Assembly: GCA_002327965.1 (NCBI GenBank)
Contig: DCVB01000026.1
Span: forward strand, 1 to 62,838
Reading direction: 5' to 3'
Length of the DNA: 62,838 nt
Origin: Candidatus Aminicenantes bacterium UBA2199
GTDB lineage: Bacteria; Acidobacteriota; Aminicenantia; UBA2199
Notes under the pieces: generated by a model
Told to the model about the DNA's origin: nothing
Databases searched by the model: none
What the model saw: only the letters and a program-made list of their open reading frames with translations
Program-made: the position numbers and the translations under genes
Shown: positions 53,789 to 62,380 of the stretch, one piece after another
How positions within the stretch are numbered: position 1 is the first letter of the stretch
How the letters are laid out: every line of letters begins with the position of its first letter

Positions 53789-55589
53789 CGGCGAAATACC
53801 TGCGGTAGATCTGTCCAGCCAGGGGCGCGGCGATCGCCCCGGCATCGCCGCCGTTCTCCACCAGAACCACCATGGCCAGGCGCGGGTTCCGGCGCGGGGC
53901 AAAGGAAACGAACCACGAGTGGGGCATGAAGCGCTTCTCCTTGGTCAGGCGCTTGTACTGGGGGTTGTCCTTGGCGATGATCTGCGACGTACCCGTCTTG
54001 CCGCAGATGTCCACGCCGGGGACGCGAGCCGCCCGGCCGGTTCCCTCCTGGTTGACCACGCGGAACAGCCCCTCGATGACCTGTTCGAAGTGCTCCGCGG
54101 CGATGTCCACGCGCTTGAACTCCGGGCTGAACTCGCGGACGACTTTTCCCTGCCGCTCGATGCGCTGCAGCAGGTGCGGCGTGGGCATGCGCCCGTGCAG
54201 GGCCACGGTGGCCATCAGTTTGAGCAGCTGCGCCGGGGTAACATTTAACTGGCCGTGGCCGATGGACACCGAGATGGTCTCTCCCGGGAACCAGCGCTGC
54301 TGGAACGTTTCCAGCTTCCAGGCGCTGTCGGGGACCAGCCCCGTCCGCTCATTGGGCAGGTCGATGCCGCTCGCTTCGCCCAATCCCAGCATGCGCGCGT
54401 AGCGGGCGATGGTATCGATATCCATCCTCTGCCCCAGATTGTAAAAATAGATATTGCAGGAATCCTGCAGCGCCGTAAAGAGATTCACCGTCCCGTGCCC
54501 GCCCGGCTTCCAGCAACGGAAGGCCCGGCCGTAAAAAGCCTGGCTGCCCGAACAGAACTCGGCATGGGCCGGAGTGATCAGCTTCTCCTGCAGACCGGCC
54601 AGGGCCATGACGATCTTGAACACCGATCCCGGCGAATACGCTCCCTGCAGAAACTTGTCCTGCAGGGGGTTGCGCAGATCGTTGCGGATCGCCTGCCACT
54701 CACCGTCCGTCATCTCCCGGGAAAAGGCCTCGGGATCGAAGGCGGGCTTGCTGGCCAGGGCCAGGATGCCTCCGCTGGCCAGGTCCATGACGCCGACCAC
54801 GCCGTTCTCGTCCCCCAGGAGGTCCTCGACGGCACGCTGCAGGTCCAGGTCCAGGGTCAGGACGATGGTACAGCCGATCACCGGTTGGGTCACGTCGGAG
54901 ATCTGCTGCACCTTCTCCACGCTGTTTTTGATGACGGTCTGCTTCCCCTTGGCGCCGTTCAGGAAAGGCTCGTACTGTTTCTCGATGCCGCTGCGGCCGA
55001 TGCGGTCGCCCAGACGGTAGACGCCGGGATCCAGCCCCGCCAGCTCCGCTTCGCTGACCTCGGACATGTGGCCCAGGACATGAGCGGCTCTTTGGGCCAG
55101 CGGGTACGTGCGGTTGGGCTCGATGCCGATCTCGAATTCCGGGAATTCCTCCTGGCGGCTCTGGATGAAGACCACCGTCCCCTGCGGCAGGTTGCTGCGG
55201 ACGGGAATGCGGTAGAACATCGCGTAATTCTTGTATTTGTCGATGACCTGGCGGATGGCGGCAACGCTTTTCCCGGAGAAGAAGCTGGCCCGCTGGATGG
55301 TCTTTTCCAGGTCTTCCACGTTCTCCCGTACCAGGTACAGGGTGAAATTGATCCTGTTCTCCGCCAGGACCCTGCCGGAACGGTCGACGATCAATCCCCG
55401 CGGCGCGGGCAGGCCGATTGTGCGCGTGATGTTGCGCATGGCCAGGAGCCGGTATTGTTCATTGTTCACGACCTGGATGCTCCAGAAGGCCACGAAGAGC
55501 GAGGTAAAGAGGGCGACCATGAGGACGGTCGAGAGTATCGCCGCGCGCTTGATGAACTCGGGGGTGAGCTTCCTCTTGCTAAGATACAT
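53772..55589 (-). CDS. mrdA: Penicillin-binding protein 2 (elongasome transpeptidase)
   Basis: The 605 aa class B PBP has an N-terminal membrane helix (STVLMVALFTSLFVAFWSIQ), a PBP dimer domain (APRGLIVDRSGRVLAENR) and the transpeptidase domain with SxxK in YSPGSVFKIVMAL, SxN in DSCNIYFYNL and KTG in CGKTGTSQII. It cross-links peptidoglycan during elongation with RodA. It overlaps mreD by 11 nt. Confidence 0.96.
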   Translation of the reverse strand: MYLSKRKLTPEFIKRAAILSTVLMVALFTSLFVAFWSIQVVNNEQYRLLAMRNITRTIGLPAPRGLIVDRSGRVLAENRINFTLYLVRENVEDLEKTIQRASFFSGKSVAAIRQVIDKYKNYAMFYRIPVRSNLPQGTVVFIQSRQEEFPEFEIGIEPNRTYPLAQRAAHVLGHMSEVSEAELAGLDPGVYRLGDRIGRSGIEKQYEPFLNGAKGKQTVIKNSVEKVQQISDVTQPVIGCTIVLTLDLDLQRAVEDLLGDENGVVGVMDLASGGILALASKPAFDPEAFSREMTDGEWQAIRNDLRNPLQDKFLQGAYSPGSVFKIVMALAGLQEKLITPAHAEFCSGSQAFYGRAFRCWKPGGHGTVNLFTALQDSCNIYFYNLGQRMDIDTIARYARMLGLGEASGIDLPNERTGLVPDSAWKLETFQQRWFPGETISVSIGHGQLNVTPAQLLKLMATVALHGRMPTPHLLQRIERQGKVVREFSPEFKRVDIAAEHFEQVIEGLFRVVNQEGTGRAARVPGVDICGKTGTSQIIAKDNPQYKRLTKEKRFMPHSWFVSFAPRRNPRLAMVVLVENGGDAGAIAAPLAGQIYRRYFADERHR

Positions 55590-56052
55590 CCAGCAACGAC
55601 TTCACTTTCTTCGAGCCCAGGATGACCGTGCCGGCCAGGGCGGTGGCCAGGGGCTGAACGACCAGCAGACTGGTCGCGATTCGGTAGCGGAAGATCAGAT
55701 CCAGGAAAACAAAGGCCACCAGATTCGACAGGAACAGCGAGAGATGGATGAGCAGGAAAACGAACACGCTCTTCTTCAGGTCCAGGAAACGCGCCAGCGC
55801 GTTGAGCAGGAAGGCGGCCAGGGTTCGCGAGAAGGAAAAAACGCCGATGATGCCGCCGGAGAGATAATCGCCGGCAAAGCCGATGAGCGCGGCGCTGAGG
55901 ATGGACGGCATGAAGCGCGAACGGATGGCGATGAAGAAAATGATCAGGTAGAGCAGGTCGATGGAAAAGCGCAGCTCCGGGTGGTAATGGGCGACGGCGA
56001 GCTGGCCAACCGCCAGCAGGATGAACAGGACGACGCGAAATCGGTTACTCAT
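55579..56052 (-). CDS. mreD: Rod shape-determining protein MreD
   Basis: The 157 aa protein is almost wholly hydrophobic with about five membrane helices (VVLFILLAVGQLAVAHYHPE, LIIFFIAIRSRF, LIHLSLFLSNLVAFVFLDLI) and sits between mreC and mrdA as MreD usually does. MreD sequences vary greatly, so the assignment relies on context and topology. It links MreBC to RodA/PBP2. Confidence 0.88.
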   Translation of the reverse strand: MSNRFRVVLFILLAVGQLAVAHYHPELRFSIDLLYLIIFFIAIRSRFMPSILSAALIGFAGDYLSGGIIGVFSFSRTLAAFLLNALARFLDLKKSVFVFLLIHLSLFLSNLVAFVFLDLIFRYRIATSLLVVQPLATALAGTVILGSKKVKSLLDVS

Positions 56053-56863
56053 GAAGCAGGACCACCAGTTTTCGTATCGGCTTGTCCACGAAGAACGGCC
56101 GGACGGAAACCTCCAGGGTCAGGTAATCCTGGCGGATCGCCGTCACCCGGCCGATCGGGAGCAGGCTGGGGTAGATCAGGTCCGTTCCCGAAGTGACCAC
56201 CCGATCCCCCAGGCGTACCGGTTTGTTGGCCAAGAGGTACTCGAAACGGCACTGGGGGCCGTTGTCCCCCTTGAGCAGGCCCTCGAGCATGTTGGACTCG
56301 ATGGCCGCCCCCGTGCCGCCGACGGGGCTGGTGATCAGGCGCACCTGGGCCGAAAAAGCGGTCAGCGGCTTGGCGATGCGGCCGACCAGCTCGGCGTCGG
56401 TGTTGAGCACGACATCATTCTCCACCAGGCCGGCGCGCGTTCCCTGGTCGATCACCAGCGAGGCATAGGGGAAGTTGATGTCGACGGAGATCACCGTGGC
56501 CATCAGGAAGCGGCTGAACTTGCCGTGGGCGGCCTTCAACCCCTGCAGGTCGCGCAGCTGCCGATTCAGCGCGACGTTCTCCACGCGCAACTCGACATGC
56601 TTCTTCTTCAGCTGCTGGTACTTGCGGAAAATGCCGCGCTGAAAGACATAGCGTTCCAGTTCGTCGCCCACGAAATCCGTGGCTTTCTGGAAGGTGAGCT
56701 GCAGGGGCATGATCATGTTGGCCACGATGGTCTGCAGCAACGACTGCTGGTTTTTGAGCATGATCTGCGACGAGATTAGGATCAGGTCGACGAAAAGGAT
56801 CAGGACCAGAACGGCCGACTTTTTTTCGGTGCTGAGCCCATGGGCCCCGGGATCAGATCGCAT
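56045..56863 (-). CDS. mreC: Rod shape-determining protein MreC
   Basis: The 272 aa protein has a short cytoplasmic end, a membrane helix (VLVLILFVDLILISSQIMLK), a coiled coil (RKYQQLKKKHVELRVENVAL) and the periplasmic beta-domains with VISVDINFPYASLVIDQGTR and GDRVVTSGTDLIYPSLLPIG. It couples MreB filaments to the murein synthases. It overlaps mreB by 11 nt and mreD by 8 nt. Confidence 0.95.
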   Translation of the reverse strand: MRSDPGAHGLSTEKKSAVLVLILFVDLILISSQIMLKNQQSLLQTIVANMIMPLQLTFQKATDFVGDELERYVFQRGIFRKYQQLKKKHVELRVENVALNRQLRDLQGLKAAHGKFSRFLMATVISVDINFPYASLVIDQGTRAGLVENDVVLNTDAELVGRIAKPLTAFSAQVRLITSPVGGTGAAIESNMLEGLLKGDNGPQCRFEYLLANKPVRLGDRVVTSGTDLIYPSLLPIGRVTAIRQDYLTLEVSVRPFFVDKPIRKLVVLLHE

Positions 56864-57884
56864 TGCCGATCTTTTCCAGCAGCGGCAGGTTTTCCAGGAT
56901 TTTCCCCGCCCCGAGCACCACTGAGGACAGGGGGTCGTCGGCGATGAAAATGGGCAGGGAGGTTTCCTCGCGCAGGCGCTTGTCCAGGTTCTTGAGCAGC
57001 GCGCCGCCGCCGCAGAGGATGATGCCGCGGTCGACGATGTCGGCCGCCAGCTCGGGCGGAGTCTTTTCCAGGGTGTTCTTGACGACCTCGATCAGCGGCT
57101 GCACCACGCTCTCCAGCGCCTCGCGGATCTCGCTGTCATTGACGTTGAGGGTCTTGGGAATGCCGTAGGTCAGGTCCCGCCCCTTGATCTCCATCTCCAG
57201 GGGCTCGTCGAGCGGATAGGCGGAGCCGATCCGGATCTTGATCTGCTCGGCGGTGCGCTCGCCGACCAGCAGGTTGTATTTCTTCTTGATGTACAGGATG
57301 ATGGCCTCGTCCATCTCGTTGCTGGCGATGCGCACCGACTTGGCGATCACCACGCCGGAAAGCGAGATCACCGCCACATCGGTGGTGCCGCCGCCGATGT
57401 CCACGATCATGTTGCCCCCGGGCTCGGTGATGGGCAGGTCGGCGCCGATGGCGGCGGCCATGGCCTGCTCGATCAGGAAGACTTCGTTGGCCCGGGCGCG
57501 CAGGGCGGCGTCGCGCACGGCCCGCCGTTCCACCTGAGTGATCTCGGAGGGGATGCCGATGACGATGCGCGGCTTGAGGAACTGGTTGCCGCTCCGCGTC
57601 TTCTTGATGAAATACTGCAGCATCTTCTCGGTGGTCTCGAAGTCGGCGATGACGCCGTCCTTCATCGGCCGGATGGCGCGGATGTTGATCGGCGTCTTGC
57701 CCAGCATGTTCTTGGCCTCCATGCCGATGGCCTGGATGCGGCCGTTGCGGTCATCGACGACCACGATGGAGGGCTCGCTCAGAACGATACCCCTGCCCTT
57801 GATGTATACCAGCGTATTGGCCGTTCCCAGGTCGATCGCCAGGTCGGAGGAAAAGTAATTGTACACGTTCGCCAACAGCCCCAT
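56853..57884 (-). CDS. mreB: Rod shape-determining actin homologue MreB
   Basis: The 343 aa protein has the actin-fold phosphate-1 loop DLAIDLGTANTLVYIKGRG, the phosphate-2 loop MIVDIGGGTTDVAVISLSG, and the adenosine motif LCGGGALLKNLDKRL. It forms filaments under the inner membrane that guide wall growth. AAGGAG lies 7 nt before the ATG at 57884. It begins the long run mreB-mreC-mreD-mrdA-rodA-radical SAM-TrmH-queH, in which all neighbours overlap. Confidence 0.97.
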   Translation of the reverse strand: MGLLANVYNYFSSDLAIDLGTANTLVYIKGRGIVLSEPSIVVVDDRNGRIQAIGMEAKNMLGKTPINIRAIRPMKDGVIADFETTEKMLQYFIKKTRSGNQFLKPRIVIGIPSEITQVERRAVRDAALRARANEVFLIEQAMAAAIGADLPITEPGGNMIVDIGGGTTDVAVISLSGVVIAKSVRIASNEMDEAIILYIKKKYNLLVGERTAEQIKIRIGSAYPLDEPLEMEIKGRDLTYGIPKTLNVNDSEIREALESVVQPLIEVVKNTLEKTPPELAADIVDRGIILCGGGALLKNLDKRLREETSLPIFIADDPLSSVVLGAGKILENLPLLEKIGNAI

Positions 57885-57922
57885 GTCATGCTCCTTCGGT
57901 TGATTCCGACCACGCCTTGTCG

Positions 57923-59083
57923 TTATTCCTCAAAAATTGTCACCTGCTTTTTCAGGATCGCTTCCAACCCCGACGGCGCCAGGGCCCGGAAGACGATCTC
58001 CTTCACTCCGATGCTCTTGTAGGAGATGGTATGAATGAAGCGACCTTCGCCGTCCATTTTGACGACGACGCCGTCGACGAACAACTGGGCGTGCGGGTCG
58101 GCGCTGCCCTTGATCAGCACCATCTCGCCGCTGACGGACAGGGAATCGACCTCGATGCGCGGCGGTTCGGGCTGCTGGCCCTTTTTCAGCAGCGAACTGC
58201 TGATGGCGATCCGGCCCATGCGTGAGGGCGCCGACTCGATGCGCCGCGTCGCGTCAAAAACCGCTGCTTCCCAGTGCAGCTCGCTGAACTCGATGAAGGG
58301 CATGATATCCAGGGTGACCGCGCTGTCACTGACCACTTTGCTCAGCAGCGGGTTGTCGCGCAGCGCCGACGGGTAGAGTTTCAGAATGTAGTCACGAGCG
58401 CCCTGGACGCTCTTCCATTTGAACTGGATGATGGTGTCGTTGGGCTGGGTCAGGGCGATCGTCTCGGCCTCGGGCGAAATGAAGGGCGGCGGCGGGAACA
58501 AGGAAGCCGGCGCGCTCCGGCTGCCACCGCGGCTGTCCCAGTACTGCAGTTCATCCAGGTGAACCAGCCGGCCGTTCAAGTCGAAATCGAGCGGACCGGA
58601 ATAGTTCCAGACCTCGAGCGCCCCGCCGCCCAGCCTCAAGCGGCCGGCGGCGGAAAGCGTGAAGATGTTGCCGCCCTTGAACAGGGAGATCTCCACCGGC
58701 TGGCCGGGCGCTTTGCGCTCCCAGTAGAATTCGCCCTTCTCCAGCGTCAACTCCCGGGTCTGGGGGGTGAAGCGCAGCGCGCTTCCGGGCAGCGCCGTGA
58801 ACAGGAAACCCTCGAAGAAGAATTCCCAGGCGGTCTGGGCGTCGGAATGCAGGCGGGTCTCGGAGACGAAGTTCAGTGTCCGGATGTCCACCGGGCGTGT
58901 CTCCTCGTCGTCGAGCCAGAGATTGCCCTTTTCAGAGATGCCGATGACCTGGAAGCCGGTCACGCCGGAGCCGGTGTCGCGGGCGGAGGAAAGGGAGGAG
59001 ATGTCAGGGCGGTTCAGCCAGAAAAACGCGGCCATGGCGACTAGAACCGCGACGGCCAAGAAGAACACCCTGGACTTGCTCAT
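57923..59083 (-). CDS. Membrane-anchored FecR-like protein of unknown function
   Basis: The 386 aa protein has an N-terminal membrane helix (VFFLAVAVLVAMAAFFWLN) and a large periplasmic part. Residues 60-180 (FLFTALPGSALRFTPQTREL, TLEKGEFYWERK, GNIFTLSAAGRLRLGGGALE) look like a FecR domain. The rest has fibronectin-like strands (PNDTIIQFKWKSVQGARDYI, GEMVLIKGSADPHAQLFVDG). It lies 38 nt before mreB and may be co-transcribed with the shape operon. The -10 box is 6 nt from ATG, so a leaderless mRNA is expected. Confidence 0.75.
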   Translation of the reverse strand: MSKSRVFFLAVAVLVAMAAFFWLNRPDISSLSSARDTGSGVTGFQVIGISEKGNLWLDDEETRPVDIRTLNFVSETRLHSDAQTAWEFFFEGFLFTALPGSALRFTPQTRELTLEKGEFYWERKAPGQPVEISLFKGGNIFTLSAAGRLRLGGGALEVWNYSGPLDFDLNGRLVHLDELQYWDSRGGSRSAPASLFPPPPFISPEAETIALTQPNDTIIQFKWKSVQGARDYILKLYPSALRDNPLLSKVVSDSAVTLDIMPFIEFSELHWEAAVFDATRRIESAPSRMGRIAISSSLLKKGQQPEPPRIEVDSLSVSGEMVLIKGSADPHAQLFVDGVVVKMDGEGRFIHTISYKSIGVKEIVFRALAPSGLEAILKKQVTIFEE

Positions 59084-59089
59084 GGGACC

Positions 59090-59118
59090 ATGTTAGCAAA
59101 ATCCCCCCGGAAAATCAA
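59090..59118 (-). promoter_or_regulatory. Promoter of the FecR-like gene, predicted leaderless
   Basis: TTGATT (59118-59113), 17 nt, TAACAT (59095-59090) preceded by TTGC, 6 nt to ATG 59083. It may also serve mreB. Confidence 0.65.
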
Positions 59119-59147
59119 TCCAGCCCGGGAAAGGCCGGAATGCCCGG

Positions 59148-59699
59148 TCAACCGATGAAACCGATTCCCATGAGGAACTTGACCACCAGCACCGCGATCA
59201 CGAAGAGCGAGTAGAACAGCACGCGGTACTCCCGGTTCTTCATGTACAGGGCGATGTCGAAGTTGGCATTCCTGATCCTCTTGATCCTGGGGAAAAACAG
59301 ATTGGCTTCCCTGGCCCATTCATCGTAGCGCGTGCCGAAGCGGGCCTTCATCCTCTTCCTCTCGACGGCGATCAGGAAAGTGAAGAAAAAGAGATAATAA
59401 ACGGCGCAGATCAGAGCAGTCAGCCAATTGTTGCTGGCAACGGCGATGCCGGCGCCGATAAGGAGATTGCCGAAATACAGGGGGTTGCGGGTCAAAGAAT
59501 AGGGGCCCTGGGTGGCCAGTTCCCGGTCCTTGTCGATGTAGCCGGACGACCAGGCCCGGAAGATCATGCCCAGCATCATCACGAAAAAGCCGATGACGAT
59601 CGAGCGCACATCGGGCGTGGCCAGAACCATGACGACGATCAGGGCAATGATCCCGATCATGGAGCGGTATTTGATCAGCGTTTCAGTCGCGTTGCGCAT
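59148..59699 (-). CDS. Isoprenylcysteine methyltransferase-like membrane protein
   Basis: The 183 aa protein has about four to five membrane helices and the ICMT/PEMT motif DKDRELATQGPYSLTRNPLY with AVERKRMKARFGTRYDEWAR, where RNPxY and the acidic/basic pair around ERKRM bind S-adenosyl-methionine. The substrate is unknown, but its 17 nt overlap with the heptosyltransferase gene suggests envelope lipid modification. A relative lies at 44399-44977. Confidence 0.85.
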   Translation of the reverse strand: MRNATETLIKYRSMIGIIALIVVMVLATPDVRSIVIGFFVMMLGMIFRAWSSGYIDKDRELATQGPYSLTRNPLYFGNLLIGAGIAVASNNWLTALICAVYYLFFFTFLIAVERKRMKARFGTRYDEWAREANLFFPRIKRIRNANFDIALYMKNREYRVLFYSLFVIAVLVVKFLMGIGFIG

Positions 59700-60693
59700 C
59701 GATGCTTCGTGCCGCCGCGAGGATCTCCTCGGCGGCGATGCCCTGCAGGCAATTCATTGTATCACACCTGCGCCGATAACAGAAACTGCAGCCGAGACGA
59801 TGGAAAACGACCCGGCTGGCCGGAAGCAGCGGGCCGTTGCGCTCGGGCGAGCTGGGCCCGAACACCCCCAGCGCCGGGGTGCGCGTCATGTCGGCCAGGT
59901 GCAGGGCCAGGGTATCGCCGCTGATGACCAGCCGTGCCCGGGCGATGAAGCAGATCAGGTCGGCGAAGTCCATGAAGGGGGCCAGGCGCGCGCCGCTCTG
60001 CCGGGCGACGGCCGCGGCGGTCTCCTTTTCCCGGGCATTGCCCCAGAGCATGACCGGGGTATGGCTTCGATCCAGCCCGCAGGCGACCTGCCGCCACTGT
60101 TCCGCGCTCAGGAGCTTGCTGGGCCAGGCGCCGCCGACATTAAGCACGGTCCAGCCCTCGTCCAGGTCCTCCTGCTCCAGCCAGGCGGCCAGCTGCCGCG
60201 AAGGCCGCCACTCGCGGGACGGGTACTCCACCTGCGGCGCCAGGATGCCCAGAAGCGAGAGCAGGTGCAGGTTCTTGTGGATCACGTGTCGATCCTCGGG
60301 GAACGGGGAAGCCCGCCGGGAATAGAACAGCGCGGCCAACGGTTCGCGGACGTTGCCGCGCCCAAATCCGAACCGCGCCCCGCCCAGCAGGAAAGAGAGC
60401 AGGGAGGATTTGATCAGGCCCTGGAAATCGAGCAGGATGTCGAAACGGCCGCGCCAGCTGCGGAGGAAACGCGCCAGGCCGGAGGCCTTGGCCAGCGGGC
60501 CGCGCCGGGCCTTGAGGTCGAGAACGATGACCTGGTCAATGCCCGGAATGTTGGCCAGCAGGGCCGCGCCGGCGGGTTCGGCGATCCAGCTGATCCGCGC
60601 CGCAGGGCGCGCCCGGCGCAGCGCCTGGAATGCCGGCAGGGCATGAACGATGTCTCCCAGGGCCGACAGGCGAACGATGGCGATGTGTTCCAA
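59683..60693 (-). CDS. waaC: LPS heptosyltransferase (GT9), WaaC-like
   Basis: The 336 aa GT-B enzyme has the N-terminal IAIVRLSALGDIVHALPAFQ, the mid-protein VLNVGGAWPSKLLSAEQWRQ and the sugar-nucleotide site LVISGDTLALHLADMTRTPA, followed by GPSSPERNGPL. WaaC adds the first heptose to Kdo in the inner core of LPS; WaaF or WaaQ specificity is less likely but not excluded. It lies 1 nt after the heptose adenylyltransferase gene. Confidence 0.9.
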   Translation of the reverse strand: MEHIAIVRLSALGDIVHALPAFQALRRARPAARISWIAEPAGAALLANIPGIDQVIVLDLKARRGPLAKASGLARFLRSWRGRFDILLDFQGLIKSSLLSFLLGGARFGFGRGNVREPLAALFYSRRASPFPEDRHVIHKNLHLLSLLGILAPQVEYPSREWRPSRQLAAWLEQEDLDEGWTVLNVGGAWPSKLLSAEQWRQVACGLDRSHTPVMLWGNAREKETAAAVARQSGARLAPFMDFADLICFIARARLVISGDTLALHLADMTRTPALGVFGPSSPERNGPLLPASRVVFHRLGCSFCYRRRCDTMNCLQGIAAEEILAAARSIDAQRD

Positions 60694-60694
60694 T

Positions 60695-61177
60695 TTAGCC
60701 GTACAATTCCTTGATGCGCCGGATCACCAGCGAGGTGGAGCGGACCTTGCCGCCGCCGACGATCGCCAGCTGCCCGCCATAGCCGAGAACGATGTCCCGC
60801 TCCGGAATGGATTCCAGGGTGTAGTCCGAGCCTTTGCAGTGGAAATGGGGAGTGAGGGCCCGCAGCACGCGTTCGACCGTCGGTTCGGCGAACAGGGTGA
60901 CATGATCCACACAGGCCAGGGAGCAGAGGATGCGCACGCGGCCCGACTCGTCGATGAGGGCGCGCCCCTCCCCCTTCAGTTTTTTCAGGGAGGAATCGGA
61001 GTTCAGGGCGACCACCAGGATATCGCCCAGGGCCTTGGCCTGCTGCAGGTAGCGTACATGGCCCACATGGATCAGGTCAAAGCCGCCGTTGGCCAGGACG
61101 ACGGTCCGGCCCAGCCCTTTTTCCCTCGCCACGACTGCGGCCAACTGCGGCAGGGGAAGGAATTTAACGCAGGACAT
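60695..61177 (-). CDS. rfaE2: D-glycero-beta-D-manno-heptose 1-phosphate adenylyltransferase
   Basis: The 160 aa protein has the nucleotidyltransferase motif VLANGGFDLIHVGHVRYLQQ (HxGH) and the C-terminal VRSTSLVIRRI (ISTT/RSTS-like). It makes ADP-heptose from heptose-1-phosphate. In many proteobacteria it is the C-terminal half of HldE; here it is separate. It overlaps the kinase gene by 14 nt. Confidence 0.93.
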   Translation of the reverse strand: MSCVKFLPLPQLAAVVAREKGLGRTVVLANGGFDLIHVGHVRYLQQAKALGDILVVALNSDSSLKKLKGEGRALIDESGRVRILCSLACVDHVTLFAEPTVERVLRALTPHFHCKGSDYTLESIPERDIVLGYGGQLAIVGGGKVRSTSLVIRRIKELYG

Positions 61178-62147
61178 CCTGAAGTTCCCGGCGGCGGACC
61201 GGGTAAGCCCCCTCGTGCATGACGACGATGCCGCCGGCGATGTTCGCCAGCCGCGCCGAATCCAGCAGTGAGGCGCCGCTGGCCAATCCCAGCGCCAGTA
61301 CGGCCAGGACCGAGTCTCCGGCGCCGGTGACGTCGACGATCTGCGCGGTCCCGAAAATATCCAGCTTGGCCGCCCGATCGCCGCGGCCGAAGACCAGCAT
61401 CCCCCGGTGCCCGCGCTTCAGCACGACCCCGCGCGCATCCAACCGCTTCAGCAGTTCCGTCCCTGCGGCGACGAAGTCGGCATCGCGGAGGAATTTCCGC
61501 TCCGGAAAAAGGCTCTTGATCTCGGGTTCATTGGGAGTGGCCAGGGTCACGCCGGGAAAATCCAGCAGGTTGCCCCGGGAATCGGCCACGCTCGGCAGCG
61601 CCGGGAACTTTTTGCGCAGCTGCTGAAAAACGGCGGGGATGACGGCCTGGGCCAGGTAATCGGAGATGACCAGCAGGTCGCTTGCTTCCAGCGCCGCGTG
61701 CAGCGCCTTGACCAGGCGCAGCCGCTCCCGTTCGCCGACCGGCCCGGGCGGCAGGGTGTCGATGCGCAGGATCTGCTGCTTCTTGGTATTGTCGCCGCCG
61801 GCCAGGATGCGGCTTTTCAGGGGGGTCGCGAAACCGTCGGCGGTCACCAGGTGGCCGGTGGCGACCCCCTGCTCGCGCAGCAGGCCCAGCAAGACCTCGC
61901 CTGGAGCGTCCTTGCCCACGAGGCCCACGGGCAGCGGCACGGCGCCCAGGGTGCGCAGGTTCATCACGACGTTGCCGGCGCCGCCCAGGCGGTACTCGTT
62001 CTTCTCGAGCTCGGTGACCAGCACCGGCGCCTCGCGCGATACCCGGCCGGCGGAGGTGAACACGTACTGATCGAGGATCAGGTCGCCCCAGACGGCCACC
62101 TTCTTGTTCCGGAATCGGGAAATGATGGATGACAGCGAGGTCAGCAT
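61164..62147 (-). CDS. rfaE1: D-glycero-beta-D-manno-heptose-7-phosphate kinase
   Basis: The start MLTSLSSIISRFRNKKVAVW at 62147 is 6 nt after a -10 box. The 327 aa PfkB-type kinase has KKVAVWGDLILDQYVFTSAG, YRLGGAGNVVMNLRTLGA and the C-terminal anion-hole/catalytic motif VDVTGAGDSVLAVLALGLA with the base Asp. It phosphorylates heptose-7-P for ADP-heptose synthesis. With rfaE2 and waaC it forms an inner-core LPS operon, showing that the cell has a Gram-negative envelope. Confidence 0.93.
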   Translation of the reverse strand: MLTSLSSIISRFRNKKVAVWGDLILDQYVFTSAGRVSREAPVLVTELEKNEYRLGGAGNVVMNLRTLGAVPLPVGLVGKDAPGEVLLGLLREQGVATGHLVTADGFATPLKSRILAGGDNTKKQQILRIDTLPPGPVGERERLRLVKALHAALEASDLLVISDYLAQAVIPAVFQQLRKKFPALPSVADSRGNLLDFPGVTLATPNEPEIKSLFPERKFLRDADFVAAGTELLKRLDARGVVLKRGHRGMLVFGRGDRAAKLDIFGTAQIVDVTGAGDSVLAVLALGLASGASLLDSARLANIAGGIVVMHEGAYPVRRRELQDVLR

Positions 62148-62153
62148 TGAAAA

Positions 62154-62182
62154 ATAGTAGCAAATCGCCGGCAGGGAGTCAA
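62154..62182 (-). promoter_or_regulatory. Heptose kinase promoter, predicted leaderless
   Basis: TTGACT (62182-62177), 17 nt, TACTAT (62159-62154) preceded by TTGC, 6 nt to ATG 62147. Confidence 0.7.
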
Positions 62183-62189
62183 GAAAAAA

Positions 62190-62262
62190 TGCCGGGACGC
62201 GGAATCGAACCACGGACGCGCAGATTTTCAGTCTACCGCTCTACCTGCTGAGCTATCCCGGC
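62190..62262 (-). tRNA. tRNA-Phe (anticodon GAA)
   Basis: On the minus strand, acceptor GCCGGGA pairs with TCCCGGC. The loop CTGAAAA gives anticodon GAA, and the T-loop is GTTCGATT. The discriminator is A and CCA is not encoded. It ends 8 nt before the heptose-kinase -35 box. Confidence 0.95.
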
Positions 62263-62343
62263 ATTGCTGGCCATGATAGCGTAAAACAAAAAATTAGTCA
62301 AGAGGCCGATCAACGGCACGGGATCCGGGCGGGAAATCCCCGA

Positions 62344-62372
62344 TTGACTTTTGAAAAACCTTGTGATAGTGA
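62344..62372 (+). promoter_or_regulatory. dnaK promoter, predicted leaderless
   Basis: TTGACT (62344-62349), 17 nt, TAGTGA (62367-62372, weak -10), then 8 nt to ATG 62381. No HAIR or CIRCE site is visible. Confidence 0.5.
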
Positions 62373-62380
62373 TTTTTTTG

